The notes under the pieces are model-generated. The model did not search any database, was not told where the DNA came from, and saw nothing but the letters and a program-made list of their open reading frames with translations. A stretch of 64,000 bases of DNA from Gluconacetobacter aggeris (GTDB taxonomy: Bacteria > Pseudomonadota > Alphaproteobacteria > Acetobacterales > Acetobacteraceae), in NCBI RefSeq assembly GCF_014174395.1, contig NZ_JABEQD010000001.1, positions 496,001-560,000 on the forward strand, given 5' to 3'. Both the position numbers and the translations under genes were made by a program. The first letter of the stretch is position 1. Every line of letters starts with the position of its first letter. Positions 15,274 to 24,687 of this stretch are shown one piece after another.

Positions 15274-16893
15274 ATGATCCAGCGCTTCCGACATTCATGC
15301 ATGATGGCCGCCTCGGCGATCGCTCTTCTGTCCGCGCCGTACGCCACCCACGCGGCATCGTTGCCGCCGGGGCTGACGGAGCAGGCCATCGACACGACGG
15401 TCGAACGCGCCCGGCAGGCCTTCGACGTGCCCGGCATCGCGGTGGCGGTGGTGCATGACGGCCAGATCGTATTCAGCCACGGCTATGGACGCCGGGCAGA
15501 GGACAAGGCCAGCGCGCCGGTCGACGGACGCACCCTGTTCGCCATCGGCTCCAACACCAAGGAATTCACCGCGACGGCGCTGGCGCTTCTGGTCGAGCAG
15601 GGCAAGCTGGGCTGGGATGACCGCGTCATCGACCATATGCCGGATTTTCGCGTCGCCGACCCGTCGATCACCCGGGATTTCCGCGTGTCGGACCTGCTGA
15701 CCCATCATAGCGGCATGGGTCTGGGCGCCGGCGACCTGATGCTGTTCTCGCACAGCACGCTGACGCGGCCGGAAATCCTCGCCGGCCTGCCCTTCATGCC
15801 CTTCACCGCGCCCTTCCGCACCCGGTACGCCTATAACAACCTGCTCTATGTCGTGGCCGGCGCGCTGGTCGAACGGCTGACGGGGCAAAGCTGGGAAGAT
15901 GTGGTCCAGAAGCGCCTGATCGACGCGGCGGGCCTCCCCGCCTGCCAGAGCACGCCGCCCGTCAAGGGCCAGGCGAACGTGGCCACCGGCGAGGGCGAAA
16001 GCGGCATCCTGCCCGACAGGGCATCGCGCCTGCTGCCCGGCGTGGCCCCCGCCGGCGGCATCTGGTGCAGCGTGGACGGCATGGCCCGCTGGGCCCAGAC
16101 CTATCTCGATGGCGGCCGCACGCCGGACGGCAGACAGGTCTTCAGCCAGGCCAGCCGCGACGCGCTATGGGCACCGCACGCGCTGCTGCCCCTGCCCGAT
16201 ACGGCGGAGGCGACCAGGACCCATTTCCGCGCCTATGGCTATGGCTGGTTCATGGAAGATTTCTTCGGCTACAAGCGCGTCTGGCATACCGGGACCATCG
16301 ACGGGATGGTCAGCTACATGACCTTCCTGCCGGAGCTGAAGACCGGCATCGTCATCCTGACCAATCATGACGACCACAACGCGACCTATTCCATCGCGAC
16401 CACGCTGAGCGCCTATGCCGCGACCGGCACCAGCGCGGACTGGATCGCCCACTGGCGCGACGCCGAGAACGTCGAACACGCGGCAGAGGCAAAGGCAGCC
16501 GCCAGCACCGGCCCCGGCTCCCCCGCGCGTCCCTTCATCACACTGTCCGAAAGCGCGCAGCAGGATTATGTCGGCACCTATCGCGACGATTGGCGCGGCC
16601 CGATCACCATAAGCCGGCGGGGGCAGGACCTGCGGATGGCGTTCAGCCACGCCGACGGCCTGAGTGGAACACTCTCGGCCCTGCCGCACGATCTGTTCGT
16701 GGTCCGATGGGACGATCGCGGGCAGGACGGCTCCGACGATGCCTATGTGCAGTTCGAACGCGATGTCTCGGGCAAGGTGGTCGGGATGAGCATGCGCCTG
16801 ATCGGGTCCGATTTCAGCTTCGATGCACAGGACCTGCATCCGAAGAAAGTGAGTTCTTCTTTTTCCGGAGAAAAAGAAGCAAAAGGACGTTAG
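15274..16893 (+). CDS. Class C beta-lactamase/D-aminopeptidase-family serine hydrolase
   Basis: 539 residues with a Sec signal peptide (cleavage near THAAS, residue 28). Motifs of the class C beta-lactamase/DD-peptidase/esterase family: S93-N-T-K96, Y187-N-N189, and WHTGTIDG (the KTG equivalent, HTG). A C-terminal lipocalin-like domain (from about residue 430) is of the kind found in D-aminopeptidases and related hydrolases, so D-peptide or beta-lactam substrates are both possible. The last 12-14 codons are supplied by a hairpin-capped repeat element, giving a lysine- and serine-rich tail (KVSSSFSGEKEAKGR) foreign to the family. Confidence 0.82.
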   Translation: MIQRFRHSCMMAASAIALLSAPYATHAASLPPGLTEQAIDTTVERARQAFDVPGIAVAVVHDGQIVFSHGYGRRAEDKASAPVDGRTLFAIGSNTKEFTATALALLVEQGKLGWDDRVIDHMPDFRVADPSITRDFRVSDLLTHHSGMGLGAGDLMLFSHSTLTRPEILAGLPFMPFTAPFRTRYAYNNLLYVVAGALVERLTGQSWEDVVQKRLIDAAGLPACQSTPPVKGQANVATGEGESGILPDRASRLLPGVAPAGGIWCSVDGMARWAQTYLDGGRTPDGRQVFSQASRDALWAPHALLPLPDTAEATRTHFRAYGYGWFMEDFFGYKRVWHTGTIDGMVSYMTFLPELKTGIVILTNHDDHNATYSIATTLSAYAATGTSADWIAHWRDAENVEHAAEAKAAASTGPGSPARPFITLSESAQQDYVGTYRDDWRGPITISRRGQDLRMAFSHADGLSGTLSALPHDLFVVRWDDRGQDGSDDAYVQFERDVSGKVVGMSMRLIGSDFSFDAQDLHPKKVSSSFSGEKEAKGR

Positions 16894-16975
16894 CCCATTC
16901 AGGGACATCACACGCCCCAACACAAGGCTCCCGAACGAATCAAAAGTTTTTTGGTTCTTTTTTTCAAAAAAGAAC
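16856..16975. repeat. Hairpin-capped intergenic repeat, copy 1
   Basis: Left hairpin: CTTCTTTTT (16856-16864) pairs with AAAAAGAAG (16871-16879). Right hairpin: GTTCTTTTTT (16954-16963) pairs with AAAAAAGAAC (16966-16975). Between them, TTCAGGGA and TCCCGAA arms form an inner dyad. Orientation is the same as the copy at 53516 and opposite to those at 55255 and 63313. It overlaps the last codons of the serine hydrolase. Confidence 0.85.
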
Positions 16976-17027
16976 AGAAACCACCGCCCCGCCACTCACA
17001 AGTTCATTATGATAAAAGAACAAAACC

Positions 17028-17042
17028 TTAACCACAGGTTAT
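17028..17042. promoter_or_regulatory. LysR-type box (T-N11-A dyad) upstream of the FAD oxidase-acylase-peptidase operon
   Basis: TTAACC-ACA-GGTTAT, the most symmetric copy of the dyad, 83-97 bases before the ATG at 17125. Confidence 0.62.
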
Positions 17043-17124
17043 GAAAGGATGGCCTCTTTGCATTGGCTGGAACGGTCCCCCACTTCTAGGCTTGCTCCAT
17101 TGCCTATCGAGACGCGGGAACCCC

Positions 17125-18345
17125 ATGGCCGGCAGACGGAGCATCACCATCATCGGCGGGGGCGTCATCGGTCTCGCCGCCGCCTATGCCCTGGTCCGGG
17201 AGGGGCACGGCGTCACGCTGATCGAACGCCGCGAGGATATCGGGCAGGAAGCCAGTTTCGCGAATGGCGGGCAGCTCAGCTACCATTATGTCAGCCCGCT
17301 GGCCGATGCCGGCGTAGCGCGCGACGCCCTGGGCTGGCTGTTGCGCCCGCACGCGCCGATTTCGCTGCGGCTGCGGGCCGATCCGCATCAGTGGCGCTGG
17401 CTGCTCGGCTTTCTGGGCGCATGCAACCGGCGCACGAATCGCAAAAATGCCGCCATCCTGCTCGATCTTGCCCTGAGCGGCCAGGCGGCACTCCAGACAT
17501 GGCGCGCTGCCGGACTGGACGATTTCCTGTGGCGCCGTCCCGGAAAGCTGGTTCTGTATCGCAATCCTTCCAAATTCCGCAAAGCGGCGCATGCCGTCAC
17601 CGACCCGGAGCGGCAACGCACGCTGTCGCCCGCCGAATGCACGGCGATCGAACCCGCATTCGCCAGCCTGCAATCGCGCCTCGCGGGCGGGATCTTCTCG
17701 CCAGAGGACGAGGTCGGAGACTGTTTCCTGTTCTGCACGGCGCTGCACAAGGCACTGGCGGCGGAACCGGATTTCCGCCTGGTGCGCGGGCAGGCCGAAC
17801 TCCGTCCCGGCCCGGGCGACCGCTGCGCCCTCGCTGTCGATGGCAGGCCGTTCGAGGCCGATCTCGTCATCCTCGCGGCGGGCATCGCCTCCCGCGCGCT
17901 GGCACGTCCGCTGGGGATCGACCTGCCGCTTTACGGCCTGAAGGGCTACAGCCTCACCACGCGGCCGCAACCCGGCATCCTGCCTTCGGTCAGCGTGACG
18001 GATTACGACAATCGCGTGGTCTATGCCGGGCTGGGCGACCGGCTGCGAGTGGCCGCGATGGTCGATATCGGGGCGGAAGACACGGTGCCAGCCCCCCGAC
18101 GCCTGGCCGCACTGCGCGCATTGGTGGCGGAAACGCTGCCGGGCGCCTTCGGAGGCGGCGAGGACGCGCCCTGGGCCGGGCTGCGCCCCGCGACGCCAAC
18201 CGGTGTTCCGGTCATCGGGCGCACCCGGTATGCCAATCTGCTGCTCAATGTCGGGCATGGTGCCCTCGGCTTCACATTGTCGGTCGGTTCGGCACTGCGG
18301 CTGAAACAGATCGTGGCCGGGGCCGATGCCCGGGCCATCGGGTAA
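17125..18345 (+). CDS. DadA-type D-amino acid dehydrogenase/FAD oxidoreductase
   Basis: 406 residues of the DAO family. The N terminus has the dinucleotide-binding motif IIGGGVIGLAAAYAL; the C terminus has the family's second FAD block GLRPATPTGVPVIGRT followed by LNVGHGALGFTLSVGSA. The motif order is normal, unlike the permuted enzyme at 12509. It has no signal peptide, so it likely acts at the cytoplasmic face of the membrane as DadA does, oxidising D-amino acids to 2-oxo acids. The ATG at 17125 is chosen by homology; a frame from 17041 adds 28 residues overlapping the regulatory dyad. First gene of a three-gene operon. Confidence 0.83.
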   Translation: MAGRRSITIIGGGVIGLAAAYALVREGHGVTLIERREDIGQEASFANGGQLSYHYVSPLADAGVARDALGWLLRPHAPISLRLRADPHQWRWLLGFLGACNRRTNRKNAAILLDLALSGQAALQTWRAAGLDDFLWRRPGKLVLYRNPSKFRKAAHAVTDPERQRTLSPAECTAIEPAFASLQSRLAGGIFSPEDEVGDCFLFCTALHKALAAEPDFRLVRGQAELRPGPGDRCALAVDGRPFEADLVILAAGIASRALARPLGIDLPLYGLKGYSLTTRPQPGILPSVSVTDYDNRVVYAGLGDRLRVAAMVDIGAEDTVPAPRRLAALRALVAETLPGAFGGGEDAPWAGLRPATPTGVPVIGRTRYANLLLNVGHGALGFTLSVGSALRLKQIVAGADARAIG

Positions 18346-18361
18346 GGAAGGAGCGGTCTTG

Positions 18362-20749
18362 ATGCAGGCGACCCGTCGCGCGGTTCTTCTTGGCGGCGTC
18401 GCCGCGACCCTGTCCCTTCCGATGCGCCGGGCCGGGGCCTCCCCCGTGCCGACGAGCCTCGCCGGACTCGCTGAGCCGGTCGAGATTCTGGAAGATCGCT
18501 GGGGCGTGCCGCATGTACGGGCCCGGACCATTCCGGATGCCTTCTTCGCGGACGGGTATCTGGCGGCGCGGGATCGGCTGTGGGAGCTGGATTTCGGCCA
18601 TCGCCGGTCGCTGGGCCGGCTGGCCGAAATTTTCGGCGCGGCGTTCGTGCCCTCCGACACCGCCAACCGGCTGGTGCTGTTCCGGGGTGATGCCGGCCGG
18701 GAACTGGCCGCCTTCCCACCGCTGGTACAGGACTGCGCCCGCGCCTATGTCGCCGGGATCAACGCACGGATCGCCGAAGTGGCGGCCACGCCGTCGCTGC
18801 TCCCGCCGGAATTCGCGATCTTCGCCTGTATGCCGCTGAAATGGGATGTGCTGGACCTGATCCGCATGCGCGCCGAAGTGACGGGCAATACCCGCGCCGA
18901 GATCCGCCGGGCCCGCCTGGCGGCACGGGGCGCGCTGGCCTACGACACGATCATGACGCCGCTGGAACCCGCCCATGCGCTGCATGTGCCGGACGGGCTG
19001 GATGTGGCGGCGGTGACCGAGGCCGATCTCGGACTGTTCGGCGTGTTGCAGGCGCCATTGCCGCTGCACGGCCTGCATGCGGTGGCCAATGACGAGACAA
19101 GGCGGCGGAACGAGGGCAGCAATGCCTGGGTCATCGCCCCCACCCGCACCGCGACCCGGCGGCCGATCCTGGCGAACGATCCGCATCTGGAATTCGGCGC
19201 GCCGGGCCCGCGCCATGTCGTGCATCTCACGGCACCGGGGCTGGATGTGATCGGCGGCGGCTCGGCGGGCATGCCGGGCGTCATGCAGGGCCACAATGCA
19301 CGGATCGCCTTCGGCCGCACCAACTTCCATATCGACCAGGAAGATCTGTTCATCCTGCGCACCGATCCGGACGATCCGCTGCGCTACGCCCACCAGGGCG
19401 GCTGGAAGCGGATGGAGCAGGTCGAAACGCGGATCGCGGTGCGCGGCGAGGCCGATCGGGTGGTGAGCCTGTTCTATTCCGTGCAGGGGCCGGTGGTGGC
19501 GCGGGACGCGGCACACCATCGCGCAACGGCGGTTTCGGCCACCTGGCTGGCCCCCGGCGCCAACGGCCTGCTGGCCAATATCGGGATCAACCTCGCCCAT
19601 GACTGGGCGAGCTTCCGCGAGGCGCTGCGGGTCCATACCAGCCCCACCAACTTCACCTATGCCGATATCGACGGAAATATCGGCTGGCAGGCCGCCGGCG
19701 GCCTGCCCCATCGCGCCGACGGCCATGACGGGCTGATGCCCGCGCCGGGCGACGGGCGGTACGACTGGCAGGGGCTGCAACCGCTGGAGGCGCTGCCCAG
19801 CAGCTTCAACCCCGCGCTGGGCTGGTTCGGCACCTCGAACGAGATGAACCTGCCCCCCGATTACCCGGCGGAGGAACGGCGCGTCAGCTTCGAATGGCGC
19901 GACCGGTTCCGCCACGAGCGCGTGGCCCAGATGCTGGACGCCACACCCCGCGCGACCCTGGCGGACAGCGTGGCGCTGCAACATGACACGCTGTCGGTGC
20001 TGGCATTGCAGATGGTGCGGCTGCTGCCCGACATGCCGCCCGCCTTGGCCGCCGAGGCCGCGCTGCTGCGCGCATGGAACGGCCGCATCGACGCCGGCAG
20101 CGCGGCGGCGGCGCTGTACGAAGTCTGGTGGACGCGGCTGGAACGCGCGCTGCACGCCTTGATCATCCCTCCGTCCCTGCACGACCTGCTGCCCGGCCCG
20201 GTCGGCGCCACGGTGCAGCTTGCCCTGTTCCAGTCGCCCGATTCCCGGTTCGGGGCAGACCCGGTGCAGGCACGGGACAGGATGCTGGCCGAGACGTTCG
20301 GCGCGGCGGTGGCCGAACTGCGTGAGCGGCTGGGTCCCCTGCCGGCCGCCTGGCGATGGGGCGCGCTGCACACCATCACCCTGCGCCATCCGCTGGCCAG
20401 CGTCCCGGCCGTGGCAGCGGCCTTCCCCGCCATTGGCGGCCCGGCCGCCGAAAGCGGCGGCGACCCTTACACCGTCATGGCCCGCTGGTACAGCCCGATG
20501 GCGGGCGGGGCACACGCCTATGCCGCAACCGGCGGGGCAAGCTATCTGATGGTGTGCGATGTCGGGGAGTGGGACCGGTCCCTGTTCCTCAATTTCCCCG
20601 GCCAGTCGGCCGACCCGCATTCGCCGCATTACGCCGATTTCCTGCCCGTCTGGCTGCGGGGCGCGATGCAGACACTGGCCTTCAGCCCGCACAGCGTCGA
20701 CGCCGCCGCCGTCCGGCGCCTGACCCTTCAACCGGAGCAACAGCGATGA
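18362..20749 (+). CDS. Tat-exported penicillin acylase-family amidase
   Basis: 795 residues, the size of the penicillin amidase (S45) precursor. A twin-arginine signal (TRRAVLLGG, residues 4-12) precedes the alpha chain. The N-terminal nucleophile of the beta chain is S253 in NEG-SNAWVI, where autocleavage before the serine is expected; TRRPILANDPHL follows, as in the family. Such enzymes cleave side-chain amides of penicillins, cephalosporins, acyl-homoserine lactones or other N-acyl compounds. It starts 16 bases after the FAD oxidase stop with GGAG upstream, and its stop overlaps the next gene's start (ATGA). Confidence 0.88.
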   Translation: MQATRRAVLLGGVAATLSLPMRRAGASPVPTSLAGLAEPVEILEDRWGVPHVRARTIPDAFFADGYLAARDRLWELDFGHRRSLGRLAEIFGAAFVPSDTANRLVLFRGDAGRELAAFPPLVQDCARAYVAGINARIAEVAATPSLLPPEFAIFACMPLKWDVLDLIRMRAEVTGNTRAEIRRARLAARGALAYDTIMTPLEPAHALHVPDGLDVAAVTEADLGLFGVLQAPLPLHGLHAVANDETRRRNEGSNAWVIAPTRTATRRPILANDPHLEFGAPGPRHVVHLTAPGLDVIGGGSAGMPGVMQGHNARIAFGRTNFHIDQEDLFILRTDPDDPLRYAHQGGWKRMEQVETRIAVRGEADRVVSLFYSVQGPVVARDAAHHRATAVSATWLAPGANGLLANIGINLAHDWASFREALRVHTSPTNFTYADIDGNIGWQAAGGLPHRADGHDGLMPAPGDGRYDWQGLQPLEALPSSFNPALGWFGTSNEMNLPPDYPAEERRVSFEWRDRFRHERVAQMLDATPRATLADSVALQHDTLSVLALQMVRLLPDMPPALAAEAALLRAWNGRIDAGSAAAALYEVWWTRLERALHALIIPPSLHDLLPGPVGATVQLALFQSPDSRFGADPVQARDRMLAETFGAAVAELRERLGPLPAAWRWGALHTITLRHPLASVPAVAAAFPAIGGPAAESGGDPYTVMARWYSPMAGGAHAYAATGGASYLMVCDVGEWDRSLFLNFPGQSADPHSPHYADFLPVWLRGAMQTLAFSPHSVDAAAVRRLTLQPEQQR

Positions 20750-22854
20750 ACCCGCCGCGCGCCCGCATGACCGTCCGATCCTCTCTTCTGGCCGCCCCCC
20801 TTCTTGCCGGCACGATACTGCTCGCCGCCACCATCTTCCCGGCACGCGCAGCACCAGCAGAGGACGGAACCCGCCTGGCCGGCCTGCTGGCGATGCCCTA
20901 TGCCAACGGCCTGACCGGCGCCGCCGGCACGCCGCGCATCGCCTGGGTGGAGCGCCGGGACGGCGTGCGCAATATCCTGGTCTCGGACGGCGGCGCGGCG
21001 CCCCGCCGGGTGACGGCGTACACGAAGGATGACGGGACCGACCTGTGGGGGCTCTCCCTCAGCCCCGACGGACGGATGCTCGCCTTCGTCGAGGGAGGCG
21101 ACGCGGAATATCCCGACGATGCACCACCCAATGCCGGCAATGCGCCGATCCCCGGAAAGCAGACGGTGCGCGTCGTCCTGCCCGACGGGCGGATCGTCGC
21201 GGCGGGAGAAGGGCATGCGCCCGCCTTCTCGCCGGACGGCCGCCTGCTGGCCTTCGCGCATGGCGGCACATTGCTGGTCGGCAGGGCCGGCGGCGTCGCC
21301 AGGGCGGTGCTGACGACGCGGGGCGCGATCACCGCCCTGCACTGGTCGCCGGACGGCGCGCGGCTGGCGATCGAAATCGATCGCGGATCGCATGATGTGA
21401 TCGCCTTGTGGCAGGAGAAGTCCGGCGATGGCGCGCCCGTCTTCCTGCCCGCCGCCCTGGCTCATGACCAGATGCCGGCCTTCTCCCCGGACGGGCGCTC
21501 CATCGCCTTCCTGCGGGTACGCAAGCCCCTGCCGACGGCGGAACGCGGAAAAGGGAGCTTCTGGTCGATACAGGTCTATGACATCGCGACCGGCGCGGAA
21601 CGCACGCTCTGGACAGCGCCGGAAGGGGCGGGGAGCCGCTTCTGGGCGCCGGAAGGCGTTGGACTGGCATGGACCGGCGACGGGCGGCTGCTCTTCCCGT
21701 GGGAGGGCAGCGGCTGGCTGCGCCTGTGCGCGCTCACGATCGCCGCCGCGCCGGCGGAACCACGCTGCCTGACGCCGGACGGCGCCGAAATCGCGTCCTA
21801 TCGCCTATCGGCGGACGGCACGCGCCTGCTCTATACGGCGAATGCCGGCGACGTGGACCATTGGCGCGCCTGGTCGCAGCCGCTCGACGGCGGCCCCGCC
21901 AGCCCCCTGACGGGCGAGGACGCGCAGGTCATGGACGTGACGACCGCCGGCCCGGCCGTCGCGGTCATGGCCACAAGCGTCGACAGACCCGCCCATCCGG
22001 TGGTGCTGCAGAATGGCGCACCCCGCGTGCCGGCCGCCCCGCTCCCCCCCACCGGGTTCACATTCACCACCCCCCGGATCGTCCATGTTCGCAGCGAGGA
22101 CGGACGGGACATCCATGGGCAATTGTTCCTGCCGCCCGCCACGACACCCGGTCCGCACCCGGCACTCGTCTTCGTCCATGGCGGGCCGGAGCGGCAGATG
22201 CTGCCGGCCTTCCACCCGATGGGCTATTATTCCAACGCCTACATCATGAACCAGGTGCTGGCGGCACGCGGCTACGTCGTCCTGTCGGTGAATTATCGCA
22301 GCGGAACCGGCTATGGCCTGGCCTTCCGCGACGCGCCCGGCATCGGGCGGGCCGGAGCCAGCGAATATGGCGATGTGCGTGCGACCGGCCTTTACCTGCG
22401 CGCACGCCCCGACGTGATACCGGACCGGATCGGCATCTGGGGCGGAAGCTGGGGCGGCTACCTCACGGCGCTGGCCCTGGCCCGCGACAGCAGCCTGTTC
22501 GCGGCCGGCGCCGATTTCCACGGCGTGCACGACCTGACCGAACCCGACCATCCCGGCCTGTCGCCCGTGGAAAAGCGGCAGGCGCTGGAGTCCGAATGGC
22601 GATCGTCACCGGCCGCCGATATCGCGCACTGGCGCGCGCCCGTGCTGCTGATCCACGGGGATGACGACCATAATGTGGAATTCGAACAATCCGTCCTGCT
22701 GGCAAGCCTGCTGACGGCGCGCGGCGTGCCGTTCGAGGATCACGCCTTCCCTGGCGAGCGCCACGCCTTTCTCCGCACGCAGGACTGGCTCACCGCCTAT
22801 CTGTGGACCCTGCGCTTTCTCGACGCCCATCTCCAGGTCGGGCACGCGCCATAG
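20746..22854 (+). CDS. Exported S9-family (prolyl oligopeptidase-like) peptidase
   Basis: 702 residues. A Sec signal peptide (residues about 10-38) is followed by a TolB-like beta-propeller (repeats of LSPDGRMLAF and FSPDGRLLAF) and an alpha/beta hydrolase domain from about residue 450. Catalytic residues: S568 in GGSWGGYL, one of D639-D641 in HGDDDHNV, and H673 in GERHAFL. It is translationally coupled to the acylase. Members cleave short peptides, so it could release amino acids from peptides exposed by the acylase or act on oligopeptides directly. Confidence 0.86.
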   Translation: MNPPRARMTVRSSLLAAPLLAGTILLAATIFPARAAPAEDGTRLAGLLAMPYANGLTGAAGTPRIAWVERRDGVRNILVSDGGAAPRRVTAYTKDDGTDLWGLSLSPDGRMLAFVEGGDAEYPDDAPPNAGNAPIPGKQTVRVVLPDGRIVAAGEGHAPAFSPDGRLLAFAHGGTLLVGRAGGVARAVLTTRGAITALHWSPDGARLAIEIDRGSHDVIALWQEKSGDGAPVFLPAALAHDQMPAFSPDGRSIAFLRVRKPLPTAERGKGSFWSIQVYDIATGAERTLWTAPEGAGSRFWAPEGVGLAWTGDGRLLFPWEGSGWLRLCALTIAAAPAEPRCLTPDGAEIASYRLSADGTRLLYTANAGDVDHWRAWSQPLDGGPASPLTGEDAQVMDVTTAGPAVAVMATSVDRPAHPVVLQNGAPRVPAAPLPPTGFTFTTPRIVHVRSEDGRDIHGQLFLPPATTPGPHPALVFVHGGPERQMLPAFHPMGYYSNAYIMNQVLAARGYVVLSVNYRSGTGYGLAFRDAPGIGRAGASEYGDVRATGLYLRARPDVIPDRIGIWGGSWGGYLTALALARDSSLFAAGADFHGVHDLTEPDHPGLSPVEKRQALESEWRSSPAADIAHWRAPVLLIHGDDDHNVEFEQSVLLASLLTARGVPFEDHAFPGERHAFLRTQDWLTAYLWTLRFLDAHLQVGHAP

Positions 22855-22863
22855 CGCGGCCCG

Positions 22864-24687
22864 TCATTTCTGGACCGGACGCCGCGTGGCGGGCGCCGCT
22901 CCCTCCCCACCGCCGCGCGGCAGGGTGACGACGAAGCGCGCGCCCAGCACCTGCCCGTCCGGCCCCAGGCGGTTCTCGGCACGGATCGTGCCGCGCAGCG
23001 CCTCGACGATCTGGCGGCTGATGGACAGGCCCAGGCCCGAATGCTGGCCGAAATTCTCGCTGGTCGGCCGTTCGGAATAGAACCGGTCGAAAATGCTGCC
23101 CAGCTTGGCGGCCGGAATGCCCGGCCCCTGGTCGGTCACCGCGATTTCGACCATCCCGCCCGGCACCGATGCCGCACTGAGCACGATCTGGCCATCCGGC
23201 GGAGAAAACGAGATCGCATTGCCGATCAGGTTGCGCAGCACCTGCACCAGCCGGTCCTCGACCGCCATCACGGTCAGCGGCCTGTCGGGCGAGGCCGCAC
23301 TGCTGACGCTGAGGATCGGCTGGCCGGGATTGCGCGTCGCCTGATGGATTTCGGCCAGCACCGACAGCATCGGCACCACCGCCACCGGCTCGGCCCGCGC
23401 GCGCGACAGTTCGGCATCCACCCGGCTGGCATCGGAAATATCGGTGATCAGCCGGTCCAGCCGGCGCACATCGTCATTGATGATCGACAGCAGCCGGCGC
23501 TGGCGGTTCAGGTCCTCGATCCGCAGCAGGGTTTCGATCGCCGAGCGGATCGAGGACAGGGGGTTCTTGATCTCGTGGCTGACATCGGCGGCGAAGCGTT
23601 CGATCGCATCCATGCGCGCCCACAGCGCCCGGGCGCTGTCCTGCAGGGCCCGCGCCACCTCGCCGATCTCATCCCGGCGGGCCAGCAGGCGCGGCGGCAC
23701 GCTGTCCGACCGGCCCGACGCTTCGCGGATGACATGGGCCGACGCCGCCAGCCGCAGCAGCGGCCGGGCGATGGTCAGCGACAGGTACCACGACAGCAGC
23801 ACGGTCAGGGCCAGCGCCACCAGCACCAGCGACAGGATCGACGACCGCACCGCGAACAGCGATCGGTCGACATCGCGCGCCTGGCGCGTCAACTGGATGA
23901 TGCCGACCGTCTGGCCCTCATGCATCACCGGCTCGGCCACGGTCACGATCAGGTGGCGGTTGGCGGTGCGGCGGATATAGGGCGGCATTTCCGGCGCGGC
24001 CTGCCCGCCGCCCGCCACGGGCTGCACGGAAGGGTCGGTATCGGGCGTGTCCAGCGTGATGATCCGCGTGCCCGACAGGGTCGGCAGCATCGACAGCAGC
24101 CGGTCGTAGAACCGCTCGACAAACCCCAATTTGGCCGCGCTGTCGACAACCCGGTCATCGCCGTCATCACCCGCGACGGGCGAGGGCAGGGGCTGGGCAT
24201 CGATCTGGCCGCGCACCCGGCGATGCCGGACCGCCGCCGCCTCGACCCGGCTGTCCGCCACCAATTGCCCGTCAGGGGCGAACAGCCGCGCATGGGCGCT
24301 GGGGCTGGGCTCGGTCAGGCGCAGCAGCAGCGGCCGCGCCTGGCCGGCATCCAGCACCGGGTCCGCCGCGCGACCGGAAGTCACGGCATTCTGCCCCAGC
24401 GCGCCGGCATAGATGCGCGCCTGTTCGCGCAGCGCCATGACCTCGGCTTCCAGCAGGCTGTTCTGGAACTGGTTCAGATAGACCAGGGTCAGCGCCAGCA
24501 GCATCAGCGGCAGCGCGTTGACCAGCAGGATGCGCCGCATCAGCGGCGAGACGAGGCGCGTCCGATACTCATGGAAGGCCGATGCGGCATCATGGGTCTG
24601 GATCTCGGCCCATGACGTCATCGCCCGCCGGGCCTGCGCCAGCAGCCCGGACGGCGGCACTCTTTCCGCCCCGCCGCGCACCGGCAT
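22864..24687 (-). CDS. chvG: ChvG-type sensor histidine kinase
   Basis: 607 residues. A first membrane helix (RRILLVNALPLMLLALTLVYL), a large periplasmic domain, a second helix with a HAMP linker, then HisKA with SHEIKNPLSSIRSA and the HATPase blocks (N box NLIGNAISFSPP, DQGPGIP, GLGLSI). The alphaproteobacterial ChvG/ExoS kinase senses acid or envelope stress and phosphorylates ChvI. The start overlaps the chvI stop by one base (TGATG), so the pair is coupled. In acetic acid bacteria such a system would fit acid adaptation (inference). Confidence 0.87.
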   Translation of the reverse strand: MPVRGGAERVPPSGLLAQARRAMTSWAEIQTHDAASAFHEYRTRLVSPLMRRILLVNALPLMLLALTLVYLNQFQNSLLEAEVMALREQARIYAGALGQNAVTSGRAADPVLDAGQARPLLLRLTEPSPSAHARLFAPDGQLVADSRVEAAAVRHRRVRGQIDAQPLPSPVAGDDGDDRVVDSAAKLGFVERFYDRLLSMLPTLSGTRIITLDTPDTDPSVQPVAGGGQAAPEMPPYIRRTANRHLIVTVAEPVMHEGQTVGIIQLTRQARDVDRSLFAVRSSILSLVLVALALTVLLSWYLSLTIARPLLRLAASAHVIREASGRSDSVPPRLLARRDEIGEVARALQDSARALWARMDAIERFAADVSHEIKNPLSSIRSAIETLLRIEDLNRQRRLLSIINDDVRRLDRLITDISDASRVDAELSRARAEPVAVVPMLSVLAEIHQATRNPGQPILSVSSAASPDRPLTVMAVEDRLVQVLRNLIGNAISFSPPDGQIVLSAASVPGGMVEIAVTDQGPGIPAAKLGSIFDRFYSERPTSENFGQHSGLGLSISRQIVEALRGTIRAENRLGPDGQVLGARFVVTLPRGGGEGAAPATRRPVQK

